DNA of 64,000 nt, from NCBI RefSeq assembly GCF_001263355.1, contig NZ_LGYO01000012.1, positions 11,668 through 75,667 on the forward strand, written 5' to 3'. This stretch comes from Acetobacterium bakii (GTDB lineage: Bacteria; Bacillota; Clostridia; Eubacteriales; Eubacteriaceae). Positions 33,967 to 42,602 of the stretch are shown here, piece by piece. Under the pieces are notes generated by a model. That model had not been told where the DNA came from and ran no database searches. It was given only the letters and a program-made list of their open reading frames with translations. Each line of letters opens with the position of its first letter. Position 1 is the first letter of the stretch. The translations under genes and the position numbers were made by a program.

Positions 33967-34731
33967 ATGAATTTAATAACTGAAGATGGCATAAAAAAAA
34001 TTATAAAAAGTGGGCAATCGATCATCAATAGCGAATTGAGACTTCCAAAAGATTCGATAGTAACCCCTTCGGCTAAGTCCGTACTGGCAGATCATAAGTT
34101 GAAACTGGTATTAACCGACGATGACACCGATCAAAAACCAACGACAAAGGTTATGGAAAATGCTTCTAAAATGGCAGCGAAGAAAATTGGCAGGTTCACA
34201 TTGGAAAGCGGTGGTTTTTTAGATGATAAACCGGAGCACATGACTCAGGTTTATGGGAATCTACTTGTTAATAAGGATCATAAACGGATTAAACTCAGAG
34301 GCGAAATAGATTTGTTAATGGGAGAAATAATGAAGGTTCAGTTACGAGCTAATGAACTTAAATTAAATGATCTTGTTTTGGATTTAGGAGAGATATTTAA
34401 ATATATCGGTGAATTATCAAGAGCAGAAGTTTTAAACGAAACACTATCGACAAGTAAACTCCTGGGGTTGAGTCACCAGGAAATTCGAGAAATGTCACAT
34501 AACCCCAAAAAATATTTTGGTCATGAACACTTATTTAATATTACATATGAACTGGGTGAAATTCCGATCCTATTGAATTCACTCCGGGCATTGATCAGAA
34601 AAACTGAAGTGGCCTGTTATGAAGCGTTTAAGCTGGCAGATGGAACTGTTGGAAGAAACGACCTGATGCAGGAATATAACCGCTTATCATCGATTATGTA
34701 TATTATTATCTTTAAGTATTTAGATCATTAA
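33967..34731 (+). CDS. eutT: EutT-type corrinoid adenosyltransferase lacking the CCxxC metal motif
   Basis: 254 residues. The N-terminus has the short TPSAKSVL motif shared by EutT/EutQ-type proteins, and the core (HMTQVYGNLLVNKDHKRIKLRGEID..) is the EutT adenosyltransferase helix bundle. It transfers adenosyl from ATP to reduced cobalamin for EutBC. The HX11CCXXC metal site of Salmonella EutT is missing: no CC pair occurs. A metal-independent EutT class has been described in Listeria and other Firmicutes, and this protein appears to belong to it. The PduS-like protein at 20647 could deliver the reduced corrinoid. Confidence 0.85.
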   Translation: MNLITEDGIKKIIKSGQSIINSELRLPKDSIVTPSAKSVLADHKLKLVLTDDDTDQKPTTKVMENASKMAAKKIGRFTLESGGFLDDKPEHMTQVYGNLLVNKDHKRIKLRGEIDLLMGEIMKVQLRANELKLNDLVLDLGEIFKYIGELSRAEVLNETLSTSKLLGLSHQEIREMSHNPKKYFGHEHLFNITYELGEIPILLNSLRALIRKTEVACYEAFKLADGTVGRNDLMQEYNRLSSIMYIIIFKYLDH

Positions 34732-34747
34732 TACTGAAAGGCGAGAG

Positions 34748-35386
34748 ATGAGCGATCAAATAGAAAAAATCGTCGAGATTATTTTCGATAAAATTTACAC
34801 AAGATTCAAAAAATCGGGCTATGTTGAGATTGAAGCCTCAGGCCGCCATGTGCATTTGTCACGGGAGGTCATCGACAAACTATTCGGAAAAGATTATCAG
34901 CTGACAAACATCAAAGCGTTATCTCAACCCGGACAATTCGTTGCCAAAGAACGGGTAACGCTTATCGGCCCAAAAGGGCAGCTCCAAAATGTTGTGATTT
35001 TAGGCCCGGAAAGAAAAAAATCACAGATTGAAGTTTCAAAAACCGATGCCAAAATATTAGGTGTCAAGGCACCGGTTCAGGAAAGCGGAAAATTTCTGGG
35101 AACAGCGCCCATCGAAATCAGTGCAAACGGAAAAACATTATATCTTAACGAAGGCGTGTTGGTGGCGGAAAGACATATTCACATGTCACGGGAAGACGCT
35201 CAAAATTTATCATTAAAAGATGGTGATCGTCTGGACATTGAAGTGAAAACCGATCGACCGATGATTTTCAAGAATGTTAACCTCAGGGTTTCCGATAAAT
35301 TTGATACTTATATGCATATCGATTATGATGAGGCAAATGCTTGTAACCTTGCAGGAAGAACATTAGGATTGATTGTGAAAAAGTAG
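34748..35386 (+). CDS. pduL: PduL-type phosphotransacylase
   Basis: 212 residues with the two PTAC half-domains of PduL: ASGRHVHLSREVIDKLFG and, later, ERHIHMSREDAQNLSL, which carry the zinc-binding histidines. It converts acetyl-CoA and phosphate to acetyl phosphate, regenerating CoA inside the compartment, and replaces the EutD found in enterobacterial loci. The N-terminal helix (IEKIVEIIFDKIYTRF) has the amphipathic pattern of encapsulation peptides. GGCGAG precedes the ATG. Confidence 0.93.
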   Translation: MSDQIEKIVEIIFDKIYTRFKKSGYVEIEASGRHVHLSREVIDKLFGKDYQLTNIKALSQPGQFVAKERVTLIGPKGQLQNVVILGPERKKSQIEVSKTDAKILGVKAPVQESGKFLGTAPIEISANGKTLYLNEGVLVAERHIHMSREDAQNLSLKDGDRLDIEVKTDRPMIFKNVNLRVSDKFDTYMHIDYDEANACNLAGRTLGLIVKK

Positions 35387-35536
35387 AAAATTCACCTTTG
35401 GTTTTCGAAGAATGAGACAGTCAATCGCAAATGTATAAAAATAAACCCGACAGAATTGTTGTCGTTTCATAAAAACAATTGTTTATATAAACAGACAGCA
35501 TATATTTCGCAATTATCTTAGAATAGGAGTGAGTAA

Positions 35537-36223
35537 ATGGACCTGGAACTGGTAACCAACGAAGTGTTCAAACGCTTAATTGAAAAAATTAATCAGTATC
35601 AAACAGAAGTCGAAGCGATTTCAGGTAAAAAGTTTCTTCAATGCGATGGCACTGCTGTAACGATCCCAGGATATGAGGCGGTGTTTTTAGAGGCGATCAA
35701 AGATAATAATGATTTTCTGGGATATGAATTTCTGGTGATTAGCAAGCTTTCAATCGATGAAATGGCCGCTTCGGTCAATGGCGTTGCCATTAATGGTAAA
35801 ACCCGGGCATTACGTCAATTTTTACTGACCGGAAAAAATGTTTATGTGATCGAAGAAGGTCTTGAATATCGGATGTACAAAGCAATTGCAAATCCGGTGT
35901 TCTACAATGTTTTCAGAGATCATGAAAAGCAATTGGAATTGTGCGGCGTTCGTATTATGAGCATTGTGGCCCTGGAAAGCAGCCTCATTTCTGAGGGAAA
36001 AGCGGCATTGCCGGAAGTTGCCAAAAAAGAGATCCGGGAAGAATCGACTGCAACCGTTATAAAACCTGTTGCCAAGTGCAGTACGGTGAAAAAACTAATC
36101 AACTTTGAACTGGCAAAACAGCTTGCGGTGGAACCAAACATTGTTTTAAAAACCGGGACATTGGTGACTCCCTATGCAAACGATGTGTTTAGAGAAAGCA
36201 ACACAACCATTACCTATATTTGA
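35537..36223 (+). CDS. Conserved ethanolamine-utilization protein of unknown role
   Basis: 228 residues. It resembles the hypothetical proteins found in Firmicute eut loci (TIGR02536-like). An N-terminal amphipathic helix (LVTNEVFKRLIEKI) could be an encapsulation peptide. A middle alpha/beta section includes FLVISKLSIDEMAASVNG and a Tyr-rich stretch. The end LVTPYANDVFRESNTTI matches the short TP-A-D motif at the N-terminus of EutT/EutQ-type proteins. The catalytic role is unknown. GGAGTGAG precedes the ATG. The 150-nt gap before it holds nothing I recognise. Confidence 0.65.
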   Translation: MDLELVTNEVFKRLIEKINQYQTEVEAISGKKFLQCDGTAVTIPGYEAVFLEAIKDNNDFLGYEFLVISKLSIDEMAASVNGVAINGKTRALRQFLLTGKNVYVIEEGLEYRMYKAIANPVFYNVFRDHEKQLELCGVRIMSIVALESSLISEGKAALPEVAKKEIREESTATVIKPVAKCSTVKKLINFELAKQLAVEPNIVLKTGTLVTPYANDVFRESNTTITYI

Positions 36224-36299
36224 TCAGATAAAAAACCTTTAAACGATAGCTGAAAAAGATTATAATTATGATTATAAAAAAAGAAACAGGAGAATTTTA

Positions 36300-37349
36300 A
36301 TGAATGAAAGCGTAAAAGCCCGACTGGACAAAAAAAATCTTAAGTATGTTAAATATGGTATCGCATGGGCAGTAACGGCAGGATTAACCTACGGTGTCGG
36401 ACCCACATTTCAAACATTTGCAATGGGGGAGCAACCATTTGCTTCTTTAGCATTGATGAGTTTGATGTTAATACCAATGATTATGGCTGCCATGCAAGAT
36501 GGTATAGCAGCAATTCTTGTTTTCCTAAAAAATGCACAGGCAGGAAAACATCGAGAGTATCTTAGAATTGCCAAAACAAAGCCAGGACGATTTATTATGC
36601 TGGCAGCATTCTTTGGTGGACCATTGGCACTTGGCAGCTATATGGCAGCTGTTACCTTGTGTGGACCGGTGTATTCCCTTATTTTCACGGCGATGTTACC
36701 CGCATTTGGGGCACTGGCGTCACGATTGTTTTTAAAAGAACACATAAACGGACGTGCCTGGATTGGAATTGGTTTAGCTGTTGCAGGAGCAATTACAGTA
36801 GGCTGGATTCCACCATCAGGAGAAGCTTATCCGCACTTTTATTTAGGGGTGTTATTTGCATTAGTATGTGCAATTGGTTGGGCCTTAGAAATGGTTGTTG
36901 CAACGGCAGGAATGGATTTTGTTGATCCGGAAATTGCGATTGGGTTCCGTTTTGTTATTTCAGGATTACTTTCATTTTTAGCTATTCCAATTGTTTCAGG
37001 GTTAGGACTTGTTTCCTGGGGATACTTCTTTGAGTCAATATCATCATTATCGGCGGTATGGATGATTGGTGCTGCTCTATTTGCTGGAGGAAGTTACTAT
37101 TTTTACTATCGGGCCGGAAATGCCGCCGGGGCAGCCCGTTCGATGGCTATTAATCCAATAATGACAATTAGTGCCACAGTTTTAGGTGTTATTATTTTTG
37201 GTGCGACATTAAAGATTAACTTCTTTATTGGTTTAGTTGTTTTATTGATCGGTTGTGTGCTTGTGGTTGGAAAGCCTTCAGAGTTAATTTCGTTAAGGGA
37301 TATTGAGGGGAAACCATCAGAGTTAATTCCGATAAAAGATGCTGAGTAG
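36300..37349 (+). CDS. EamA/DMT-family transporter
   Basis: 349 residues with about ten hydrophobic helices arranged as two EamA repeats; the first ends near LKEHINGRAWIGIGLAVAGA and the second near GATLKINFFIGLVVLLIG. No EutH permease is present in the window, so this could carry ethanolamine or a product such as an amine or acetate; that is inference from position. The C-terminus has a tandem duplication of 13 residues (GKPSELISLRDIE, GKPSELIPIKDAE). AGGAG precedes the ATG. Confidence 0.8.
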   Translation: MNESVKARLDKKNLKYVKYGIAWAVTAGLTYGVGPTFQTFAMGEQPFASLALMSLMLIPMIMAAMQDGIAAILVFLKNAQAGKHREYLRIAKTKPGRFIMLAAFFGGPLALGSYMAAVTLCGPVYSLIFTAMLPAFGALASRLFLKEHINGRAWIGIGLAVAGAITVGWIPPSGEAYPHFYLGVLFALVCAIGWALEMVVATAGMDFVDPEIAIGFRFVISGLLSFLAIPIVSGLGLVSWGYFFESISSLSAVWMIGAALFAGGSYYFYYRAGNAAGAARSMAINPIMTISATVLGVIIFGATLKINFFIGLVVLLIGCVLVVGKPSELISLRDIEGKPSELIPIKDAE

Positions 37350-37412
37350 ATAGAAAAATTCTGGAACTAGGCTACGATTATATAAAAAAAAATAGAAAGC
37401 AGGAATTAAATT

Positions 37413-37694
37413 ATGAAAGCGCCAGTAAGATTCTATATGATCAATCTATTGATTAAGAATAAAGGGGGATTGACACCCCATCAATTTCATACGCAATTGA
37501 AACCTATATATGGAAATGAAAAACAATGCAACGAGACTGCCATTGACGACCATTTGATGTCGATGAAAGGCGTTGGTTTGGTGGAAGTTAAAAATGTAAA
37601 GGAAGACAAGGATAATAACCTGGTTGTAACTTATGCTATCACCGAATACGGCGCAACCCGGGCAAAAAAATACATACCTGAATTTTTATTTTAA
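37413..37694 (+). CDS. Small winged-helix-like protein
   Basis: 93 residues. The layout (helix, helix with CNETAIDDHLMSMKGVGLVEV, then a beta-wing with NNLVVTYAITEYGATRAKKY) resembles PadR/MarR-like winged-helix domains. The family is not identified with certainty. AAAGCAGG precedes the ATG. It lies between two transporter genes at the end of the eut locus and might regulate them; no binding site could be assigned. Confidence 0.5.
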   Translation: MKAPVRFYMINLLIKNKGGLTPHQFHTQLKPIYGNEKQCNETAIDDHLMSMKGVGLVEVKNVKEDKDNNLVVTYAITEYGATRAKKYIPEFLF

Positions 37695-37728
37695 ACACAC
37701 GATCATAAAAGTATAAACAACATAATTA

Positions 37729-37796
37729 TAGCAAAATGCTGATAAAAAATTGTCCCGCTTTGTGGTGGCGATAATTTTCTGATTAGTGTTTTGCTA
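37729..37796 (+). other. 68-nt long hairpin before permease
   Basis: TAGCAAAATGCT pairs with AGTGTTTTGCTA (with G-U pairs and one bulge) and AAAATTGTC with GATAATTTT, closing on a GC-rich loop. It is followed by AAATTTTTAATC, a weak T-run. It may end the eut transcript or act as a leader to the permease gene. The 37695-37894 gap holds nothing else recognised. Confidence 0.5.
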
Positions 37797-37894
37797 AATT
37801 TTTAATCATTTTTCTGATCGATATTTATAGATGTGTAGTTTATAGCTTTATAATCGAAAAAATATCAGTAAAGAATAATGCAGAAAGGTAAAAA

Positions 37895-39286
37895 ATGAAA
37901 TCAAATAAAATTAGTTGGAAGCAAGGACTGGTTATCGCGTTAGGCGTACCAATGCTGATTCTTCCGAATATCGGGTATTTTGCAGGTTACGTCGGCGTAT
38001 TTTCAATCATTGTCTGGATGCTTTCAATCTCCCAGGGTTTTCTTCAAAACATCGCCTATGGAGACTTTGCGCTGATGTACCCCGAGGCCCGGGGCTTGCC
38101 GGGTTATGTTCAGGCAATTTTCAAAGGCAAAAGTCCCGAAGATTATGACATAAACAAATTTATTGGCGGCTTTAGCGCCTGGGGTTATTGGATGGCCTGG
38201 AATCCGGTATTGGCAATCTTTTCACTTCTGATCGGAACATATTTACATGGAATGATACCTGCCCTGGGCAGTTTTTCCGAAAAGTCGATTTCACTGGTGG
38301 CCGGAGCAGTTATATTTACAGTCCTAATCATTATTAACCGAAAAGGTTTATCCGGCGGGGCCATGATTGGAAATATTCTGGCGGTGGTTGCATTGATCCC
38401 ACTCGTCGTTCTGTCGATCGTGCCCATTGTAACGGGACAGTTCCAGTTAAGTAATATTACAGCAGTGAGTTTATTTCCAGAAACCTGGAGCTGGGATGTT
38501 ACCCACATCCTGATATTGCTGGGAATAATGGCAATGGCTCAATGGAGTGCCTGCGCCTGGGAAACCGCCGCAGTTTATGCCCCGGATTATGAAAAGCCCA
38601 AGAAAGATTTACCGAAAGCATTATTCTTCTGTGGACTGATTTGTCTGGTAACCTTTGTGCTGGTCCAAACTGCATGTGTCGGGACACTGGGAATCCAGGG
38701 AATTCTCGAAGAACCATATTCACCAATGCTTTTAATGGCGAAGATGTCATTTGGTAACGCAGGCGCATTTGTAACAGTCATTATGCTCATGGCATCGATG
38801 ATTTTAATCATTCAGACAGCCTTGCTTGGTTCATCGCAGGCGATGCAGTCAATGGCGGTGGAAGGAAATCTGCCGAAAGTATTAGCCGAAACAAATAAAT
38901 ACGGGGTACCGGTCAAGGCCATGATTTCAATTGCTATTTTGAATTTTGTTTTGATTTTCATTGGAACCCCATCTGCCATTGTCGCCGGCTCGGCCATGGG
39001 CTATGTTATCGCCAATGGCATCACCCTTTTTGCTTATTTTAAAGCCAAGGGAGACCAAAAAATACTTGCACCAAAATGGTGGAAATATGTCGGACTTGGT
39101 TTTTGTATGTTGAATATTCCCTTATATCTAGCAGGGATTTTCTACATCAATAAATTAGACTACGGCATGGCCCCGGCGTTGATTGGGGTTCTCGTCCTTT
39201 TCCTTTTTGTTCCTTTCTGGCTCTATGCAAGAAAAGAAAATACCGGCAAAAAAAAGATGCTAAAAGCGGGAGTGAAAACCAGTTAA
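37895..39286 (+). CDS. APC-superfamily amino acid/amine permease
   Basis: 463 residues with about 12 hydrophobic segments and the APC-type start IALGVPMLILPNIGYFAGYVG. A charged end (ARKENTGKKKMLK) points to the cytoplasm. It follows the eut genes and could import ethanolamine or an amino acid; in some bacteria an APC permease replaces EutH for ethanolamine, but substrate is not shown here. AGAAAGG precedes the ATG. Confidence 0.8.
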   Translation: MKSNKISWKQGLVIALGVPMLILPNIGYFAGYVGVFSIIVWMLSISQGFLQNIAYGDFALMYPEARGLPGYVQAIFKGKSPEDYDINKFIGGFSAWGYWMAWNPVLAIFSLLIGTYLHGMIPALGSFSEKSISLVAGAVIFTVLIIINRKGLSGGAMIGNILAVVALIPLVVLSIVPIVTGQFQLSNITAVSLFPETWSWDVTHILILLGIMAMAQWSACAWETAAVYAPDYEKPKKDLPKALFFCGLICLVTFVLVQTACVGTLGIQGILEEPYSPMLLMAKMSFGNAGAFVTVIMLMASMILIIQTALLGSSQAMQSMAVEGNLPKVLAETNKYGVPVKAMISIAILNFVLIFIGTPSAIVAGSAMGYVIANGITLFAYFKAKGDQKILAPKWWKYVGLGFCMLNIPLYLAGIFYINKLDYGMAPALIGVLVLFLFVPFWLYARKENTGKKKMLKAGVKTS

Positions 39287-39327
39287 TGATAGCATCTTGG
39301 TTTTATGAAAACGTCAGTTCAATCCCA

Positions 39328-39357
39328 AGGGGCGGGTATTACCCGCCCGCAACGTAA
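39328..39357. repeat. Short GC palindrome, copy D
   Basis: GGCGGGTATTACCCGCC followed by CGCAACGTAA; same core as copy A at 13134. It lies between the permease and chemoreceptor genes. Confidence 0.65.
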
Positions 39358-39428
39358 ATAGCCACACCAACGCCCGCACTACAAACAAACGTCAAATTCA
39401 CAACAATAATTTATAGACGGAGATTGAA

Positions 39429-42410
39429 ATGAATAAGTTTAACAGAAAGTCAATTGGAAATAAAGTAACATCATTAGTATTAGCATTTGTTGCAATGGCA
39501 TTACTATTAATCGGAATAACGGTTATTACTCTCAGCATTTATACTGAGAATAAACAAATAGAAGAACGCATGAACCTGCAACTCGACAGTACAATTAACC
39601 GAGTTGAACAAACCCTGGGTAACCACAGCGATGTTGTCAGCAGTTTAGGAAAGACCATTGGTGTAACCGGAAATCAAATGACAACCCAGGCGTATAGTGA
39701 TCTTATCACCCAATACATTGGCCTCAACGATGACACATATGGTGCTGGTGTCTGGTATGAATACAACGGCTATCGGCCCGAGCAAAAATATTTCGGTCCG
39801 TATGCCTATCGTGAGGGTTCAAATATCATCTTTTCTGAAACGGAATTCAGTACAGACGAATATGACTATCCCAACCAGGAGTGGTATGTAGTTGGAAAAA
39901 ATGCAAACGATGAAATTGCCTGGTCACCACCATATAAAGACGACATTCTGGGAATTTCTGTGGTAACTGCTACTCAAGCCTTTTACGACAGCGGTAAAAA
40001 TTTCCGGGGTGTGGTCACTGGCGACATCGACTTGAGCAGTATCCAGAAAATGGTCACTGAAATTAAGGTTGGCGAAACTGGACGGGCTTTTCTTGTGGAT
40101 CAAACGGGCCTCTATATCGCAGACCTGGATGTATCCAAGGCGATGAGTGTCAATCTGTTGGAAGATTCGAATAAGAGTCTGTCAAAACTTGGGGTGAATA
40201 TTATCAGCGGTGAAACCGGAACTGGCGTTTTTACGGATAGTGCTGGAAAAAACAATATATACTATGCACCCATTTCCGAAACCGGGTGGACACTGGCCAT
40301 TATGGAACCCCAAAGCGAACTGAATAAACCCATAATGATGCTGATTTACCAGCTTATTGGTTTGTTTTTATTAACCCTGCTTATTTTAAGCATTATCCTT
40401 ATGAACTTGATTAAAGGTGTGGTCAACCCCATCGTTTTAATTACCGAGCTCTTTCATAAAGCTGAAATAGGAGATTTTGAAAATAAAATTCCCAATGAAA
40501 TTATCAATCGTCAGGATGAGCTGGGAATGCTTGGTTTATCCTTCAAAAAATTATCGGAAAACATTCAGGAAAATATTATGACACTAGAACAGATCTCGCT
40601 GGGAAATCTCAATATTCAGGTGGACGTGAAATCAGATAAGGATGTTCAATCCAAGAGTTTAATTAAAGTTGTAGAAAATCTGAAGAATCTCGAAACTGAG
40701 GTAGAAATGCTTACTCAATCGGCCACCGATGGCCATTTATCGATCCGCGGCGATGCCGGCAAATTCCAGGGCAAGTACCGGGATATAGTGGTTGGCGTCA
40801 ATAATATGTTAAATGCCGTGGTCGAGCCCCTCAATATGTCGGCAGACTATGTTAATAAAATCAGCCGCGGGGATATACCCGAAAAAATCATCGCCGCCTA
40901 TCATGGCGACTTTAATACCATTAAAGAAAATCTGAATTCCTGTATTGACAATATCAATGCCATGGTGTCCGATGCCGAAATGCTGGCCCGGGCAGCCACC
41001 GACGGTCACTTGGAAATAAAGGCGGACGCCACTCGCCACAGCGGCGATTTCCGTAAAATCATCAAGGGCTTTAATAATACTCTAAGCGCCCTGTTGGCAC
41101 CCATCAATGAGGGCCGCCAGGTGATGAATAAAATGGCCGTCAATGATTACACTATTTCCATGAAAGGCGCCTATAAAGGCAATATGGCAGAGTTTGCCGA
41201 GGAAATCAACCGGGTTCATGCCGGTCTGCTCACGGTTCAGGATGCCTTTGTCGATATTTCCCAGGGCAATACCAGTCGGCTTAACGACTTTGTTGCCATT
41301 GGCAAGCGCTCCGATAACGATAAGCTGATCCCATCGATCATTGCCACCCTGGCCACCATTGACAATCTGATTACAGAATCCCGAAATCTGGCCCAGGCCG
41401 GGATTAACGGTAACCTGGAAGTCCGCAGCGATGCGACAAAATTTGCCGGCGGCTATCGGGATATCGTCGAGGGCTTCAACCAGACTCTGGATTCCATCGA
41501 AGAGCCCATCAACGAGGCGGCCAATATGCTTGAACAGATGGCCGCCGGTAATCTGACCCAACTCATGGAGGGGGATTATCGGGGCAGTTATGCGATTATC
41601 AAAAACTCCCTGAATGATACCATGCGGTCATTTAATGCGATTCTCGGCAGTATCAACCATTCCGCTGATGAGGTTGCCTCCGGATCCAAACAGGTATCCT
41701 TTGGTAGTCAGGCCCTGGCCCAGGGCGCTACCGAGCAGGCCAGCTCCATGGAAGAACTCAATGCCTCCATTACTGAGGTGGCAGTTCAAACCAGAGAAAA
41801 CGCCTTAAATGCCAACCAGGCCAATCAGCTGACCCGCATTGCCCAGAAAAATGCCGAAGACGGCAACACCCAGATGCAGCAGATGCTTAGCTCCATGGAA
41901 GAAATCAATGCCGCCTCGGCTAAGATTTCGAACATCATCAAGGTTATTGATGATATCGCCTTCCAGACCAATATTTTGGCCCTGAATGCGGCGGTGGAAG
42001 CCGCCCGGGCTGGACAGCAGGGCAAGGGCTTTGCGGTGGTGGCTGAAGAGGTCCGTACTCTGGCTGGACGCAGTGCCGAAGCTGCCAAAGAAACCGCCGA
42101 ACTGATTGAAGGTTCCATTTCCAAGGTTTCAGAAGGGACTGTCATTGCCAACAACACCGCTGAGTCGCTCACAGAAATTGTGGACAGGGTTGCCAAAGTT
42201 GCCGCCCTGGTCAGTAAAATTGACACCGCTTCCAACGAGCAAACCGTTTCCATCAACCAGATCAACACCGGCATCGAGCAGGTATCCCAGGTTGTTCAGA
42301 CCAACTCGGCTACCGCCGAAGAAAGCGCCGCCGCCAGTGAAGAACTCTACAGTCAGGCGGAAATGCTCAAAAACATGGTCAGCAAATTCGAATTAACCAA
42401 GACAAAATAA
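39429..42410 (+). CDS. Methyl-accepting chemotaxis protein with dCache sensor and repeated HAMP-like modules
   Basis: 993 residues. TM1 is at about 12-34, followed by a periplasmic dCache domain to about 300 ([24 protein letters not shown]), then TM2 near 305-325 and a HAMP. Next come several repeated modules of about 90-100 residues with the pattern DGHL-IR-DA-KF-G-YR-IV-G-N (three clear copies near 436, 525 and 655), read as poly-HAMP. The signalling tip is [20 protein letters not shown] with [16 protein letters not shown]. The dCache pocket may bind an amine or amino acid, but this is untested. The second half is more GC-rich than the first. Alone on its strand after the permease. Confidence 0.9.
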   Translation: MNKFNRKSIGNKVTSLVLAFVAMALLLIGITVITLSIYTENKQIEERMNLQLDSTINRVEQTLGNHSDVVSSLGKTIGVTGNQMTTQAYSDLITQYIGLNDDTYGAGVWYEYNGYRPEQKYFGPYAYREGSNIIFSETEFSTDEYDYPNQEWYVVGKNANDEIAWSPPYKDDILGISVVTATQAFYDSGKNFRGVVTGDIDLSSIQKMVTEIKVGETGRAFLVDQTGLYIADLDVSKAMSVNLLEDSNKSLSKLGVNIISGETGTGVFTDSAGKNNIYYAPISETGWTLAIMEPQSELNKPIMMLIYQLIGLFLLTLLILSIILMNLIKGVVNPIVLITELFHKAEIGDFENKIPNEIINRQDELGMLGLSFKKLSENIQENIMTLEQISLGNLNIQVDVKSDKDVQSKSLIKVVENLKNLETEVEMLTQSATDGHLSIRGDAGKFQGKYRDIVVGVNNMLNAVVEPLNMSADYVNKISRGDIPEKIIAAYHGDFNTIKENLNSCIDNINAMVSDAEMLARAATDGHLEIKADATRHSGDFRKIIKGFNNTLSALLAPINEGRQVMNKMAVNDYTISMKGAYKGNMAEFAEEINRVHAGLLTVQDAFVDISQGNTSRLNDFVAIGKRSDNDKLIPSIIATLATIDNLITESRNLAQAGINGNLEVRSDATKFAGGYRDIVEGFNQTLDSIEEPINEAANMLEQMAAGNLTQLMEGDYRGSYAIIKNSLNDTMRSFNAILGSINHSADEVASGSKQVSFGSQALAQGATEQASSMEELNASITEVAVQTRENALNANQANQLTRIAQKNAEDGNTQMQQMLSSMEEINAASAKISNIIKVIDDIAFQTNILALNAAVEAARAGQQGKGFAVVAEEVRTLAGRSAEAAKETAELIEGSISKVSEGTVIANNTAESLTEIVDRVAKVAALVSKIDTASNEQTVSINQINTGIEQVSQVVQTNSATAEESAAASEELYSQAEMLKNMVSKFELTKTK

Positions 42411-42437
42411 GACGGATGACTATTGGTGTTAAAATCG

Positions 42438-42536
42438 TCCTGGGGACAATGGTAAATCGTTGTCGGCTGCAAGATCGTACAGGCTGTCGCCTGTTCGCCT
42501 TGATGCCGACAACTGATGTTACGATTGTCCCCAGGA
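42438..42536. repeat. Long hairpin element, copy 3
   Basis: TCCTGGGGACAAT pairs with ATTGTCCCCAGGA, GTTGTCGGC with GCCGACAAC, inner ACAGGC with GCCTGT. Core GATCGTACAGGC / GCCTGTTCGCC. It is followed by CTTTTTG and lies between the convergent MCP and dxr genes, where it could end transcription. Confidence 0.75.
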
Positions 42537-42602
42537 CTTACTTTTTGATTTTATCGACAAGTCAGAGGCAATGAATTTTCATTGTCTTTTTTTACGTTAA
42601 AA

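Noticed and set aside
36300-37349. EutH ethanolamine permease
   Set aside because: The protein has two EamA repeats and lacks EutH sequence features.
41082-42274. Minus-strand frames inside the chemoreceptor gene
   Set aside because: Mirror frames of the repetitive MCP coding sequence.
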